Part shown: piece after piece, positions 1-10,385 of the stretch
How positions within the stretch are numbered: position 1 is the stretch's first letter
How the letters are laid out: the number at the start of each line of letters is the position of its first letter
Origin: Branchiostoma floridae
Taxonomy: Eukaryota; Chordata; Leptocardii; Amphioxiformes; Branchiostomatidae
Direction: 5' to 3'
Length of the DNA: 60,000 nucleotides
NCBI RefSeq assembly: GCF_000003815.2
Contig: NC_049982.1
Location: forward strand, 27,263,737 to 27,323,736
Translations under genes and position numbers: made by a program
Notes under the pieces: model-generated
Database searches by the model: none
Seen by the model: the letters and a program-made list of their open reading frames with translations, nothing else
What the model was told of the DNA's origin: nothing

Positions 1-1
1 T

Positions 2-1177
2 TCCACCAGTAGTACCAATACCACACATAACTATACCTGGCACTTCAAAGGCAGCTCGATATTTGCAACGTTGTCTGCTGACACACAAATAAAAGAGCTG
101 CAAAATGTTACAGTTCTGCCACGATTTATTCCAACTCTGGTTCCTATCACGGGTTCTTCGAGCAACAACCAAGCTGCTATTATTTCAGCTGTTATTGGAT
201 CAATCCTTATTCTCACTGTCGCCATTGCTGTCGTAGTCTGGTGCAACTGGAGGGTCAGGAATATTCCTGCAGGAATTAAGAATAACAAATTTGCATTTAA
301 CAACCCCACAGTTACCGTAATTTTCAATAGTCACTATCAGGCAGGACAGGGTCAGTCTCAGGCCATTACTGAGTCCAACACAAGAATGTCAGAGGTCAGT
401 GGTAATGATAATCAGTATGAAGATGTAGACAACATAAACACCACACCTAAAATGATTGCCAGTGACCATGATCAGACAGGGCGATGCCAGCATAGGGCTA
501 TCACTAGCCCCAACAAATACACAACGGCTGCTATGGTAACAAGTGGTCATAATCACCAATATGAAAATATGCATAGTCAAAAAGGGCAGAGCCGGCTTCA
601 AGCCATCACTGAATCAATTACAAACACCACGTCTGCTGAAATAGCTAGTGGTCATGGTCATCCGTATGAAGATACGAACCAGCATAATCAGACAGGGCAG
701 GGGCAGGGTCAGGTCATCACTGAATCCAACAAAAACACCACGGCTGCTGTAGTAGCTACCTGTCATGGTCACCAGTATGTAAACGTGAAGCAACATAATC
801 TGAAAGGGCAGGGTCAGTGTCAGGTCATCACTGAATCCACCACAAACACCACAGCTGCTGTGGTGACTGGTGACCATGATCAGACAGGCCGACCAGAACA
901 GGCTCAGCCTGTCACTGATCCCTTGGATGCTAAAAATGCATCTTATGGAGCAGGTCCGATTTCCTCAAATGTAAATTCAATGTACAAGGCCGTTGGTCAG
1001 TCTCAGCACACCACAAACACCACGGCTGCTGTGGTGACAGGTGGTCATGATCAGACAGACCTGCTAGACCAGGCTCAGCCTGTCACCGAACCCTTGGGTG
1101 CTAAAAATGCATCTTATGGCACAGGTCCTATTTCCTCAAAGGTCAATTCGAAGTACAAGGTCGTAGGTCAGCAATAA
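2..1177 (+). CDS. LRR receptor A1, 3' part only (stalk, membrane helix, cytoplasmic tail)
   Basis: The open frame runs in from the window edge, so the LRR ectodomain lies outside. The frame starting at base 2 matches the stalk of the complete copies (Asn-rich, sequons N-x-T), then a membrane helix encoded from about base 173 (AAIISAVIGSILILTVAIAVVVW), then a basic stop-transfer stretch and a long polar tail. Tail tyrosine motifs: YEDV (416), YENM (560), YEDT, YVNV, and S-M-Y-K-A-V plus S-K-Y-K-V-V in the last two repeats. YENM fits both YxN (Grb2-type SH2) and YxxM (PI3K p85-type SH2) consensus. Its stop codon lies within an AATAAA hexamer. By homology with the other copies it is a type I plasma-membrane receptor with one coding exon; the ligand is unknown. 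Closest in 3' flank to copy A2. Confidence 0.9.
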   Translation, partial: STSSTNTTHNYTWHFKGSSIFATLSADTQIKELQNVTVLPRFIPTLVPITGSSSNNQAAIISAVIGSILILTVAIAVVVWCNWRVRNIPAGIKNNKFAFNNPTVTVIFNSHYQAGQGQSQAITESNTRMSEVSGNDNQYEDVDNINTTPKMIASDHDQTGRCQHRAITSPNKYTTAAMVTSGHNHQYENMHSQKGQSRLQAITESITNTTSAEIASGHGHPYEDTNQHNQTGQGQGQVITESNKNTTAAVVATCHGHQYVNVKQHNLKGQGQCQVITESTTNTTAAVVTGDHDQTGRPEQAQPVTDPLDAKNASYGAGPISSNVNSMYKAVGQSQHTTNTTAAVVTGGHDQTDLLDQAQPVTEPLGAKNASYGTGPISSKVNSKYKVVGQQ

Positions 1178-2439
1178 ATCCAACACAAAACATCACAAAT
1201 GATGTAATGACTATTGGTCAAGATTAGACAGGGCAAATATTTATTGTTATAAAGATTTGATGTTTTTTATTTGATGTATCTCAGTACAGTTGAAGTCAAG
1301 TTGCTGTACAATATTTTTATTTATCATTTGTCTTACATTACCTTAAAACCTCCGACCCCTCCTCATTATCTTTTAGTTCACCGCTTTCATTTTATTCAGA
1401 TCTCAGTTTACATCGTTGTCTTCTTTATGTTATACTTGATTTACATTTATGTTGTGTGTTATAATGTATTGACTCCTGGAAGAATATAATTTACAGGTAA
1501 ATTGTACATTCTAATGGAGATCTAAAGAAACAGACAAACAAATATTGTACCGGCTTCAGACCATATTTGATCTAAATCCAACATGACAATCAAAGCTACT
1601 GTAATGACAAGTGATGATGGTCAGACAAACCATGTAGGACAAGCTGGGGCTGTCACCGAATAACTCGATGCTATAAATGCATCTTCTTGCACAAGGTCGA
1701 TTCCCTTTGTGATTTCTCTGTACAAGGTGCACGTACGTGGTGGGTTAGTCTCCGACCATCACTGAATCCAACACAATGACCAGTGATCAAGATTATGTCA
1801 GACAGAACATTTTAGGGCTTGGGCTCATATTAATCATGTACATATATGTAGTGGAAAGTAGAAGAAAGGAAATGTTTGGTATCCGGCATATGTTGTGCTG
1901 TGGAGTTCATAGCTTGGACAAAATACTGAAACATCAGTTCCCACCCAACAATTTACCTGTAGTTCCAATGTATCCGTGTTGTCACATTGGGACTGGATTC
2001 TTACACGGTGATGAAATGCATTGATCAATGTCCAGTTCAAAATTGGTACCAGTTTGTGGTAAATATTAGACAGGGAACTTTAGGGCTTGGGCTATCACTG
2101 AATCTTTAGATGCTAGAATGCAAGAACTCGTGTCAGTTAAGTACTGTATGGTGGAACGTTAGATCAAGGAAATGTTTGGCATATGTTGGAAAAACGGAGT
2201 CCATGGCTTCAGGTGCTCTACACAGCTACGGTAAATTGACATATTCATAAATGTCCAGGTCACAATTGGTAACAGGTCGGGCACTGGCAACTGTAGATGT
2301 TAACGAGTACTGGCAATAGTCTGTTGGACACAACGTCGTTCAATGTAACACTGAGATGGACTATGACGATCACTAGAAAGCGAATGCTACATGAAGTATA
2401 CGTCGATTAAGGTTAGACACCCAGGTGGTAAGATATACC
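1178..2439 (+). repeat. 3' flank of A1 with decayed copies of the coding tail repeat
   Basis: No open gene. After the stop, recognisable but frameshifted versions of the coding tail repeat recur: near 1604-1720 (gatggtcagaca, gtcaccgaa, gatgctataaatgcatct, tctctgtacaaggt), near 1755-1830 (atcactgaatccaacaca, aatgaccagtg) and near 2085-2115 (atcactgaatctttagatgct). They look like former coding repeats now in the 3' untranslated or flanking region. Around 1465-1545 there is a stretch (ggaagaata, taatggagatc, then an aaacagacaaac run) resembling the 3' end of a non-LTR retroelement also seen at 39240-39335. Confidence 0.5.
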
Positions 2440-2705
2440 AAATAGCAGTTACTCCACAAGCAACTGGATATGAATTGGGAAACGGTCAGACGTTTCAGAT
2501 GACAATCGCTCTCTTTCGTAAGTGACTGTTGAAGATCGGGTTTTATATCCTATGATATAAAATTATGAATTGATATGAAAAAGAGTTGAAGACAATGTAT
2601 TAGTAGTTCAATAGAAAACAAGGGTAAGAGAAGTTAAGACGAAGTTGATGCAAATGAGTTAAATACCTATTGTTGTTTGAAATGCATGAAGTATATTTTT
2701 TAAAG
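2440..2705 (-). repeat. Penelope-like repeat remnant, copy 1
   Basis: Shares gcaactggatatga, acggtcagacgtttcaga, a block ending in tttcgt-agtgac, and then a downstream stretch (tgcaaatgagtt, cctattgttgtttga) with copies at about 30505-30775 and 59617-59945, and shortened versions at 17604-17830 and 45994-46225. On the minus strand 2485-2526 has the hammerhead-like layout described at 59653-59694, but the core is CTTACGA instead of CTGACGA, so this copy should be dead. The flanking GTCA and TGAC arms are intact. Assignment to Penelope-like elements is inference from that motif. Confidence 0.45.
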
Positions 2706-3226
2706 ACCAGTATTGTCCGTGTGTAGATCAGATTAGATTTACTTTGCTTTAATTGATTTTATTTAATCGCTTTGTTCTGTGACGAATTCGGCTTACTCTT
2801 ATTTTGTGCTATGTTGTTCTAATATACGTAACTTTTTATGAAAATAATGTTCCTACCATAATGTCTATCCTTAGTTCACTTCAACATTGTTTCGTTTGAC
2901 CTGATATTTTCCTTACTTAACATGTCTTTTTGAACAAAGATTTATTTCATTTGTACTGTAAAATTAGTTCGTTGGGTAGCCAACATGTAAGTTTTCAAGA
3001 TTCTGATCCCCTTTTAAATTTGCGTCTACCTATGTAATATCATCATATCATTTTTAGCTTATTGTATATCTTCATTCTTTCCTTTGTGAAATAATACATA
3101 GCAATATCAAAATCTTATATAGCAGTATCAAAATGCTATGATTTCATCATGTTTAACAAAATGTTATGATTTCATCATGTTAGTGTTGAGGCTTTAGTTG
3201 AATAATGTGCAACCAGTCATACATAC
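2706..3226. other. AT-rich intergenic stretch, no gene seen
   Basis: Conserved in every receptor unit (same order of motifs at 17831-18422, 30776-31557 and 46226-46820) but without an open frame. It ends with a short direct repeat of about 30 bases around 3126-3181 (aaaatgctatgatttcatcatg, then aaaatgttatgatttcatcatg). Confidence 0.5.
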
Positions 3227-3850
3227 TTGACGCGCACTCATATACGTTAACCTCACAAAGACTACTACTGAAGCCACCAGGACAGTTGTAGAGGAACCTG
3301 GCTACTTGATCAGCCACACATCCTACACCATCGAGGCTGATGAAGGTCTCAGTCGTCAATGTTAATCTCACAGTTGTTCCCCGCGAAGCCATATTGGTAC
3401 TTGCACATGTAGTAATTGTAATTACTCGTTAAAACGAGGTTGTTACTAGGGGTGGGTACCGGTACAGAAAACGGACCTGAACCTGGACCCAATTGTTTGC
3501 CAAAAAAAATTGTAATTGGGTGATTCTCAAAACAATTGTCCATTTCGCTACGAAGTAATCTGTTTGTTGGCGTTTTAAAACCTTATCTTTATGTAAAGAA
3601 TGCTAATTTTGACTTTCGAAACTTGATAGAAATGACTAAAAACCTACCCTACTCTACTCTACTGTACTTCGCCCTTGTTATTTTCATTGACCGGCAAGCC
3701 TCAAACATGTGACCGCCTGCCGATATAATCTGTTCATTTTCTAATTGGTCCAAGATCCGGTGCACTAATTTTTTTCAGGTCCGTTTTTGTCGGACCGGTC
3801 CAGCACACCCCAAGTTGAGCTCAAGTCATTTAGTCATGTGTACGGGTTAA
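3227..3850 (-). pseudogene. EGF-domain exon remnant, unit 1
   Basis: Minus-strand frames encode pieces of EGF-like domains: MCKYQYGFAGNNCEINIDD from about 3400 and then a second piece with SLDGVGCVADQ, YNCPGGF and CEVNVYECASS. The EGF pattern of closely spaced Cys with a conserved Gly-Phe is clear. At the 3' end the sequence CAA followed by GTATGT is a good splice donor (exon end 3227). The matching acceptor near 3850, intact in unit 3, is lost here. A hAT-like element (3448-3813) splits the first EGF module. The parent gene is not present; it was probably a multi-EGF secreted or membrane protein transcribed towards the receptor. Confidence 0.7.
3448..3813. mobile_element. hAT-like MITE inside EGF exon, unit 1
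   Basis: Begins TAGGGGTGGGTACC directly after gttgttac and ends cacccCAA followed by gttgagct, a decayed copy of the same 8 bases. Interior holds alternating ggtcc and ggacc motifs. Same insertion point as in units 2, 3 and 4, so it predates the unit duplications. No coding capacity. Confidence 0.7.
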
Positions 3851-4264
3851 AGGAACACTGTTACATCATTAGAACACCTTAACCAAGAATGAATTGCACT
3901 CACTTGGAACAATGTAACCAACACATTTTTCTAATTAAAGTCTCACTGGCTTTATTTTCTGATATGATTATGTCATTTCTGATATCATTGTGTCATTTCT
4001 GATACCATTATGTCAATTCTATAAGATATGATGATGATGAAAATATAATTTGTCTTAAGGTGACACCGGAACATTTCGTTCGAAGTTGAAAATATGATAG
4101 AAACTAATTGGATTCTTATTAATCAAATAGCCGCGATGGCCCTTTATGAAGAGAAAGCCATGTGGGAAAGGGTAAAAGCAACAAAACATCTCTCATATCG
4201 GTCAGGACTCAATTACTGCAAACATGGTGAGAACACACAGTTTTGCTGCAGAAAATACCACACG
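3851..4264. other. Intergenic, no gene seen
   Basis: Contains a run of three degenerate repeats (tgatatcattgtgtcatttc type) at 3958-4020 and the start of a sequence conserved between units (gaagagaaagccatg, gcaaacatggtgagaacacacagttttgctgcag). A short frame here encodes about 60 residues but decays differently in each unit, so I do not call it a gene. Confidence 0.4.
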
Positions 4265-4545
4265 GTGCAATTTAATATCTACAACTGGATAAAAGCAAAG
4301 ATTTACTTCTGAACGTTTGGAGTGACATCCATTAATCTTCTTCAGCTTCACTAGAATGAACTGGCAGGACAATTCGATACAATTACAGGTAACTAGAAAA
4401 AATCGTTGAACATGTCAATTCAGTTTTTCTAGTACTTGTTTTGGATAGTTCTGCCAGTTCACTCAGCAAGCTGAAGATGTCACTCAAATCGTTCGGAAGT
4501 AAATCTCATTTCTATCTAGTTGTGGAGACTGACTTGTATTTGAAT
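4265..4545. repeat. Inverted-repeat element with hammerhead-like arms, unit 1
   Basis: A nearly 280-base imperfect palindrome: the left arm reads acaactggataaaag, gatttacttc, agtgacatc, cttcagc, gaactggca; the right arm is its reverse complement (tgccagttc, gctgaag, gatgtcact, gaagtaaatc, tagttgtgg). It is centred near 4400. Both arms carry a CTGAAGA motif but in this unit the stem and the GAAAC part are damaged. Homologous arms lie at 19521-19790, 32813-33060 and 48265-48544. Likely a Penelope-like element remnant. Confidence 0.55.
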
Positions 4546-5035
4546 ATTGTTTACCTGGATGTCTAACCCACATACAGTGCTTTGTGAGCAATTTGAAATA
4601 GATTTTAATGTGCACATCTGTGTGCTTATGACTATATATTAACTGGCCAAAAAATTAATTGAAATCAGAAAAGGATTGCAGAGACCTCGAGATATAAAGC
4701 TGTAAAATGAGATTATATTCCCATTTTTTTCTGCCGCGCCTGATTGAACTGAATTAAAAACATCAGTAAGAAACAACAAAGAGGAGTAAGCAACAAGGGA
4801 ATTGTTCATATTAAACAGCCATATTCTGCAATATCAGTAAAACCCCAAGGATAAACAAGACACACTCATCACATGAATTACTATAATTGTACCTCACAAT
4901 AAACACTTCTTTATTTGCATTTCTTTAATCCCGACTTTACTGCGCAGATTTTAGGATACGTACACGCTTCTTGATTTCTAAACGAAATGTTGTCGGTAAA
5001 GGCAAAGAAATTTCTGGGCCCACCAGTTTGACAAA

Positions 5036-5256
5036 TAAGTAGAAATAATCCCCACAATCATCATCAATGCAAATATTCATGAAGCTCAGCTCAGACAATC
5101 AACACCACCCTAAAATCTTTATGTACGTTGTTTGTCACATTGGTACGAAAAAACTACCCAAGGTTCGTATTTTGCAGGCACAATAGCAACGAGAGGGCCG
5201 AAGAAGCTCCTTAATAACGCGCTTCCCCAGAAAAAACACTCTGTCAAGCTTGAAAG
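5036..5256 (+). promoter_or_regulatory. Putative 5' UTR exon and promoter 1 for B1
   Basis: A block conserved before each receptor ends in an excellent splice donor, CTTGAAAG followed by GTAAGT (exon end 5256). An in-phase partner acceptor lies immediately before the B1 start codon (exon start 14645). Upstream are the conserved words ttcatgaagctcagctcagacaatcaacacc and ttgtcacattggtacgaaaa; an octamer ATGCAAAT is at 5067-5074. No start codon in a good context precedes the donor with a long frame, so the exon is probably untranslated. The start of transcription cannot be placed. Inference from conservation and splice signals. Confidence 0.45.
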
Positions 5257-6840
5257 GTAAGTTGCAGAATTTATAATATTTGATACTTTTTTTTCTTACG
5301 ACAGCAGACATTCCTATATCTTGTAAGATACTGTTGAAATAATAACAAAATGGAAGACGGACCATATGTTTACGATTGTAAACATTTAGTCATAATTAAC
5401 TTTAAACCATTGGGAAAATTTACAGTAAAGTGTACCCACTGGTGAAGCTAATGACTCATTCTCCCACGCTACTCCCACACCTCCTCAATATATATATTAG
5501 GCCTGGAGTGTATATTAAAGCCCGCGTCACAATTCAAGCGAACGCCGGCCGAATTTTCAGATCGGCTGGAGCTCGCCGAAAAAATCACCCGAGCGTCGAC
5601 TATTTTTTTCGCTGACGCCATCATTTTTCGCTACCCTGTCACAAATTTGACGAGGCTAGCTGTTTCATTCTGGAACTTTCAGTCTTTGTCCACTTTATTG
5701 TCTTTCCAGCCTTTTTTGGTGCACGCTGACATCATCATGCAAAGGTGCGGAAATTAAGCGAAAGATCTGGTAAACGTCGTCCGAACCGAAGCCTCAGTAA
5801 TCGCTAGGACGTCGGAGGTACTTTGTCCGAACTGAAATGTCAATTTGTAGCTCGCCGACACGTCGGCCGAGCTCAGTTCTTGGCTTTAGGACGCAAAATG
5901 ATAAGCAAAATACTGAGCAAAATAAACCGAATAAACAACAGCAAACCAAATGTAAATCAGTATGACGAAGGTGTGGGGGCATTTTATACATGGATATTCA
6001 TTAGCTATTCTTCAATATGGCATGTACCCTTCTCAGAGATCCTCCACGACATTGGCGCTGCAATATTGGCTAAACAGGAACTGACCTTATGAGATATGAG
6101 GGCGAAAATTTGACATGATTGAAAACAAAACAATATGATGAAAAACATGAAAATCAGTAAAACAGGTTATGACAGCATAATCAGACGTTTAGAGAGTAAA
6201 ATAATGATATACATTAAGTAACCTTTCACATTAATTTGCCAGCCTGTCGATTTGTGTAATTTGTCTCGACTGTGCGTGCGCAGTGTGATTGAAAACATAT
6301 AGACTGCTTTTATATTTTGTTTGGATGTTGTTGAAGAGAGGTGCAAATTACTTTGGGCCTTGGGGCTCCTCTTAAATCAGCGACAGTCTTGATTGGTACG
6401 TGTAGGGCGTGTTTTTCGTGAGCAGAATTCACCTGAACACATCAAGTCGATGTCGGGAGGGCAACAGCAGTCCCAGGATGGGAACACAGGAGGCAAGACA
6501 TTTAGGGGTTTTGTTTGTTTTGTTTGTTTAGCTAAATACATGAAACCATACAGAAAAAGAATACATAAAAGCAGTATAGGTGCAGGAGGAAGGAAAAACC
6601 GTAATCGGTTTATACTAAGCCCTCCTCCTCTATACTATTATATAGCTGCAGTGCGAAAGAGAACCAGTCAGTATAAAACGACTTGGTGTAATCTGCATCA
6701 CTCTAGGTACCAGCTCCACTGCGGGTCGAATCACCCGCCAGCCGAAGGCGTATACCCGTATACAAGCAGAACGAATCCGAGCCCACCATTTCGAAAAACA
6801 AGTAGAAATAATCCCATCAATCATCGTAAGTATCAATATT
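5257..6840. other. Putative intron or intergenic DNA, conserved between units, no gene seen
   Basis: Nearly the same sequence recurs at 20509-22080 and 36405-37880. It has a GC-richer island at about 5520-5640 and 5780-5880 (repeated cgccg and gtcggag words, aattcaagcgaacgccggcc). A frame of 80-90 codons around 6450-6720 is open in all three units, but no family is recognised and the nucleotide and protein similarity decay together. Confidence 0.4.
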
Positions 6841-7034
6841 TATTACGCTAAGTTCAGACAATCAACACCTCAAGAAACGTACATGAATAATCTAATATTG
6901 TCACATTGTTACGGAAAAGCTACTCAGCGTTTGCAGCTAACATTCATCGTTGCAAACTAGAGGGTTGAAGAAAGTCCTTCATTGCAGGCTGCCCCAGAAA
7001 ACATCAAATTAAGGTACTGTGACTGAATAGACAG
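6841..7034 (+). promoter_or_regulatory. Putative alternative 5' UTR exon and promoter 2 for B1
   Basis: Paralogous to the block at 5036-5256: ttcagacaatcaacacc, tttgtcacattgttacggaaaagctac, gagggttgaagaaagtcctt, ccccagaaaacatcaaatt. It ends with two possible donors, AAG before GTACTG (exon end 7013) and CAG before GTAAGC (exon end 7034). Equivalent blocks precede A2 and B2. Together with the first block this suggests duplicated alternative promoters sharing the acceptor at 14645. Confidence 0.4.
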
Positions 7035-7344
7035 GTAAGCTCGTATGATATACGTAATGTTGATATTTTACGACGACATACTGTAGTCGTACGACCCAAA
7101 ACGGGGGTCATTCGTTGATAGTCGTGCATGTCTCGTGCAAAATTCATCCGTCTTGGCACCGGAAGAGCCTGTCTTCGATCCTTGTTGGTCGTTGATACTG
7201 TCATAGCCTACTTGAAAATCCTACGACAACAAGATCGCACATGATGACTTTCGACGATTTTGACCACGCCCATACTATAAACTTCGTCTAGATTTGAGAC
7301 ACTGAAATTTAGCGACATGGAGAAATTAATTCGAGGGTTTGCAG

Positions 7345-9160
7345 CAGCGTTCCCGCCAGGTTCTTGAAAGTATGCGTCCAAATATCTGGGAGGGGGGCAT
7401 TGAGCGCCGGAGGCGCGAGACGAGCGCCGCAGGCGCTCGCATTCTAGGGGGGTCCGGGGGCATGCTCCCCCGGGAAAATTTGGATTTTTAAACCCTCTAA
7501 AACACATTTTCCTGCAATTTGAGAGGAAAATCATGCGCTTGAGATTGGATGTCGGTTGCCTCTTTACTCCCGTTATTCAGTCATCGACAACCGCCCTCTC
7601 GAACCCCAAAAATACGTAAATATTAAAAAAAAAACTATAATCACAGGGAATCAGCCTTCCGTGATCTGGCCCGGGTATAATTTCTCCAGACCTGAAAAAT
7701 TTGGATTTTTGATGCTTCGCAACAGGGCTCTAGCCAGTTCGTCAGCTCATGGAAAAATTCTGCCAATTTCTTCCGTCATTGAATAAAAAAAATTTCTACC
7801 TCGTGCGATCGATGTTGCGCCCTCCCTCATCAAATAGTTTTCCGAGACGATAAAATCACGACGCCATCACACTTTGTGTTTTTTCTTCCCGATGATTTTA
7901 CTCAAATTTTTCGAATCGGTGGGGTTTTACAAGGCCATGCCGTCATTTTCCACGAGCGTGCGTTTGTTTCCTGCGACCTCAGGTAACCCCGTTTTCGGCG
8001 TGAAATCTTTGGCTGGATTTCTTTTCAAATAGACCAAGAACGTTATACATTACTCGAAGGAGGACGATCTGCTGCCTCTTTGGCAGTGATCAGTGCCGGT
8101 GTAGCCTTGAAGCAGTAGCCAGAAAGACGTTCCAACGTGCTGGGCGCTGCGATCGACCGCCCGTCTTGGGAGGGGGGCGTGCAGCGCCATGTGCCACGGA
8201 GGCCAACGTCAGTGCACAGCCGACTCGATCAACGCTTGACAACAATATTGCGGCCCCTTTTTTGCCACAAATTTTGTCTTTTTGAAACAAAAGAAATTTT
8301 GGAAATAAGAAACAAAGTGTATAGTTTTGGATTCTTCACTTATTTACCGCGCACCGCTTTTTGTAACTTGGATAAATGGGGAAAATTTAATAGTAAATTG
8401 TTAGCAGCTAGGGAAGAAACTTGCCAAACGACACGGGCGGCTACCAATATCACAAAACAACGTCACGTGCGCTAATACTCGGTAACCAATGACAGAGAAA
8501 ATCATTACATTTATCAAACGCTGATTGGTTATTAAGATGATTGGATTTGGACCTGGTGGCCAATCTAGACTGCTGTCAAAGATACCGACTGCCAATCAAC
8601 TGCCCACAGCGTGAGAACTTTTGTTGAGATGTGCAACACTCGCGCAGAACAGTTTGTTTGTTCAATACTAGTATTACCCACAAATCTTTAACAAATACAT
8701 GAAAATGAGGACAAGTAAGTATCATGTTCAAATCAGAATATAAAATCTGCATAAGATTTCTTCCAGTGTTACAGAATGCTGACTGTCAGATGTATTTCAC
8801 GGACTACAAGAAATTTTACATTGCGCAACGAACAGCTCAGACTCAATTCAGACTGACTGGTGCGTGGCTGGGTGTGTCAGACATGGGTCCGCTAGTTGTA
8901 AAACGTGCCGCGCTCCGCCCCATGCCCCATACTACCGGGATGACCGGAATGTGAACAATTTGAAGTATAAATTGTAAAGATAGAATTCCTTCTTATAAAG
9001 ACAGATTTTTTTTAAAGATTCCAGATACATTTTGTACAGTGGTGCTACAGGTCAGTCTTTCTTACAGATTTGTTATGGACGCATTCAGCCGAGCCGAGTG
9101 CGTCTTTCCAGAAAAAAATGCGTCCAAAGACGTAAAGACGTATGCCTGGCGGGAACGCTG
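7345..9160. mobile_element. hAT-like non-autonomous element, 1816 bp
   Basis: Perfect 16-base terminal inverted repeats (CAGCGTTCCCGCCAGG at 7345 and its complement ending at 9160) flanked by perfect 8-base target duplications GTTTGCAG (7337-7344 and 9161-9168). The paralogous locus at about 40040 reads ggttagcagtattg without the insert, giving an empty site. TIR start CAG and 8-base duplication are hAT hallmarks. No transposase frame is visible. Inside, at about 8480-8640, are several CCAAT/ATTGG boxes and at 8697-8722 a short ATG-containing stretch followed by the donor GTAAGT, possibly the promoter and first exon of a lost transposase gene. Confidence 0.85.
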
Positions 9161-9168
9161 GTTTGCAG

Positions 9169-10383
9169 TATTGTTGGGTTAGCTGATGAAATGATATAAA
9201 GTAATATAAAGGAAAACGGACCATATGTTAATGGCTGTGATGAATTCACGATAACTTAGAATACTCTGAAAATTCCACAATCTTTAGTAACTTGTGTCCC
9301 ACAGTTGAAACTAGCATGTGTTGAGTTTCAAAATCAAATTGCAACACAGGCATCCCAACCTTTCTAAACCAACAGAATTCGAACAGCAAGCACTTACAGT
9401 TTTTCTTGTCTGAAATTACAGGATAAAAGTTGGTTTTCGCAAGTTGCTTTCTCATCAAAATGCAAAAATGCAAAAAAAAATACTGGTTGCGTTCAGGTAT
9501 GTGCAATGTATTTATTTTCCCCATTGCCATAGAATTTCTTTTGAATTGTATCTTTGATTTTCAAAGACCTATAATGTGGGCGAACCCCTCATCGCAATAT
9601 ATCATAATAAAAATAAAAATACTATAAGTAATATATTTTCTAATAATGTCTTTAAATATGAGGGGTCTAAAAACATTACATATAAAAGTAAAAACAGCCA
9701 GTTAAAGCACCATCTAGTGAACAACTTTCAAAACATCAACATTCGAATTCAAACAGAGATGCGTGAAAAGCACGCTGAAAGCACACATAAACGTGCGCTT
9801 TTAATGAAATTATGTCTTTATACGTAAGCCAGAAATAGACATTCAACAAACCATATTTAGATGATAGAAGATAATCAGTCAGACAATAATGTAAAACTTG
9901 AACTATAAATTTATTTTCTTATATGATTTATAATTTTTAATTGCGCATTTGTCCAGATACAACTATTGTTGATGCAAGGACAATACAGCCCAGTTCCTAT
10001 TGCCCTGCAAATCTGCACTGTTTTGAGCGAGAAATGAATACTTATCGACGTCGCTATGCAAATCAACAGACCCAGACTGATTTAAAACTGTTTGTCACAC
10101 AGGATATGTATAAGGTATCAGCTGGTTATAACAGTCACGTATGAATTTAATTCCTAAAATCTTTTTACTGATTTCATTGCATGCCGGGAGACACGGGGCA
10201 CTTTGGATGACACAGATTGTAATAACAGCACGTACATGCATGTAGTGCCACCCGATACATACAGGATTCATGGTCCTAAGCCTGGAATCATGGCAAAGGA
10301 TTCATGCTAGGTACCAATGTAAAGGAATCCTTTAGTCCTTCAAAGGATTTCTTTGATATGCTGGGAGCATGAATCGTGAATCC
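9169..10383. other. Intergenic or intronic, no gene seen
   Basis: Conserved with 23400-24470 and 40030-41300 in the other units (tgtgggcgaaccc, aaacagagatgcgtgaaaagc, cctgcaaatctgcactgttttgagcgagaaatgaatac). Short frames do not survive in the other copies. From about 10249 the sequence leaves the shared pattern and shows clustered ggattcatg words before the long-TIR element. Confidence 0.4.
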
Positions 10384-10385
10384 TA

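Noticed and set aside
4094-4312. 72-codon frame, repeated at 19389-19607
   Set aside because: Runs into the inverted-repeat element and is broken in units 3 and 4; looks like transposon-derived sequence.
5135-5365. A 76-codon minus-strand frame present unchanged at 20387-20617
   Set aside because: It lies antisense over the putative first exon and is identical only because the DNA is duplicated; the unit 3 copy is frameshifted by a T-run indel. No family features.
6393-6851. Plus-strand frame open in units 1, 2 and 3 (also 21681-21920 and 37580-37840)
   Set aside because: Frame ends at a different place in each copy, low-complexity ttgtttgttttgtttg region, no domain. More likely conserved because of recent duplication.
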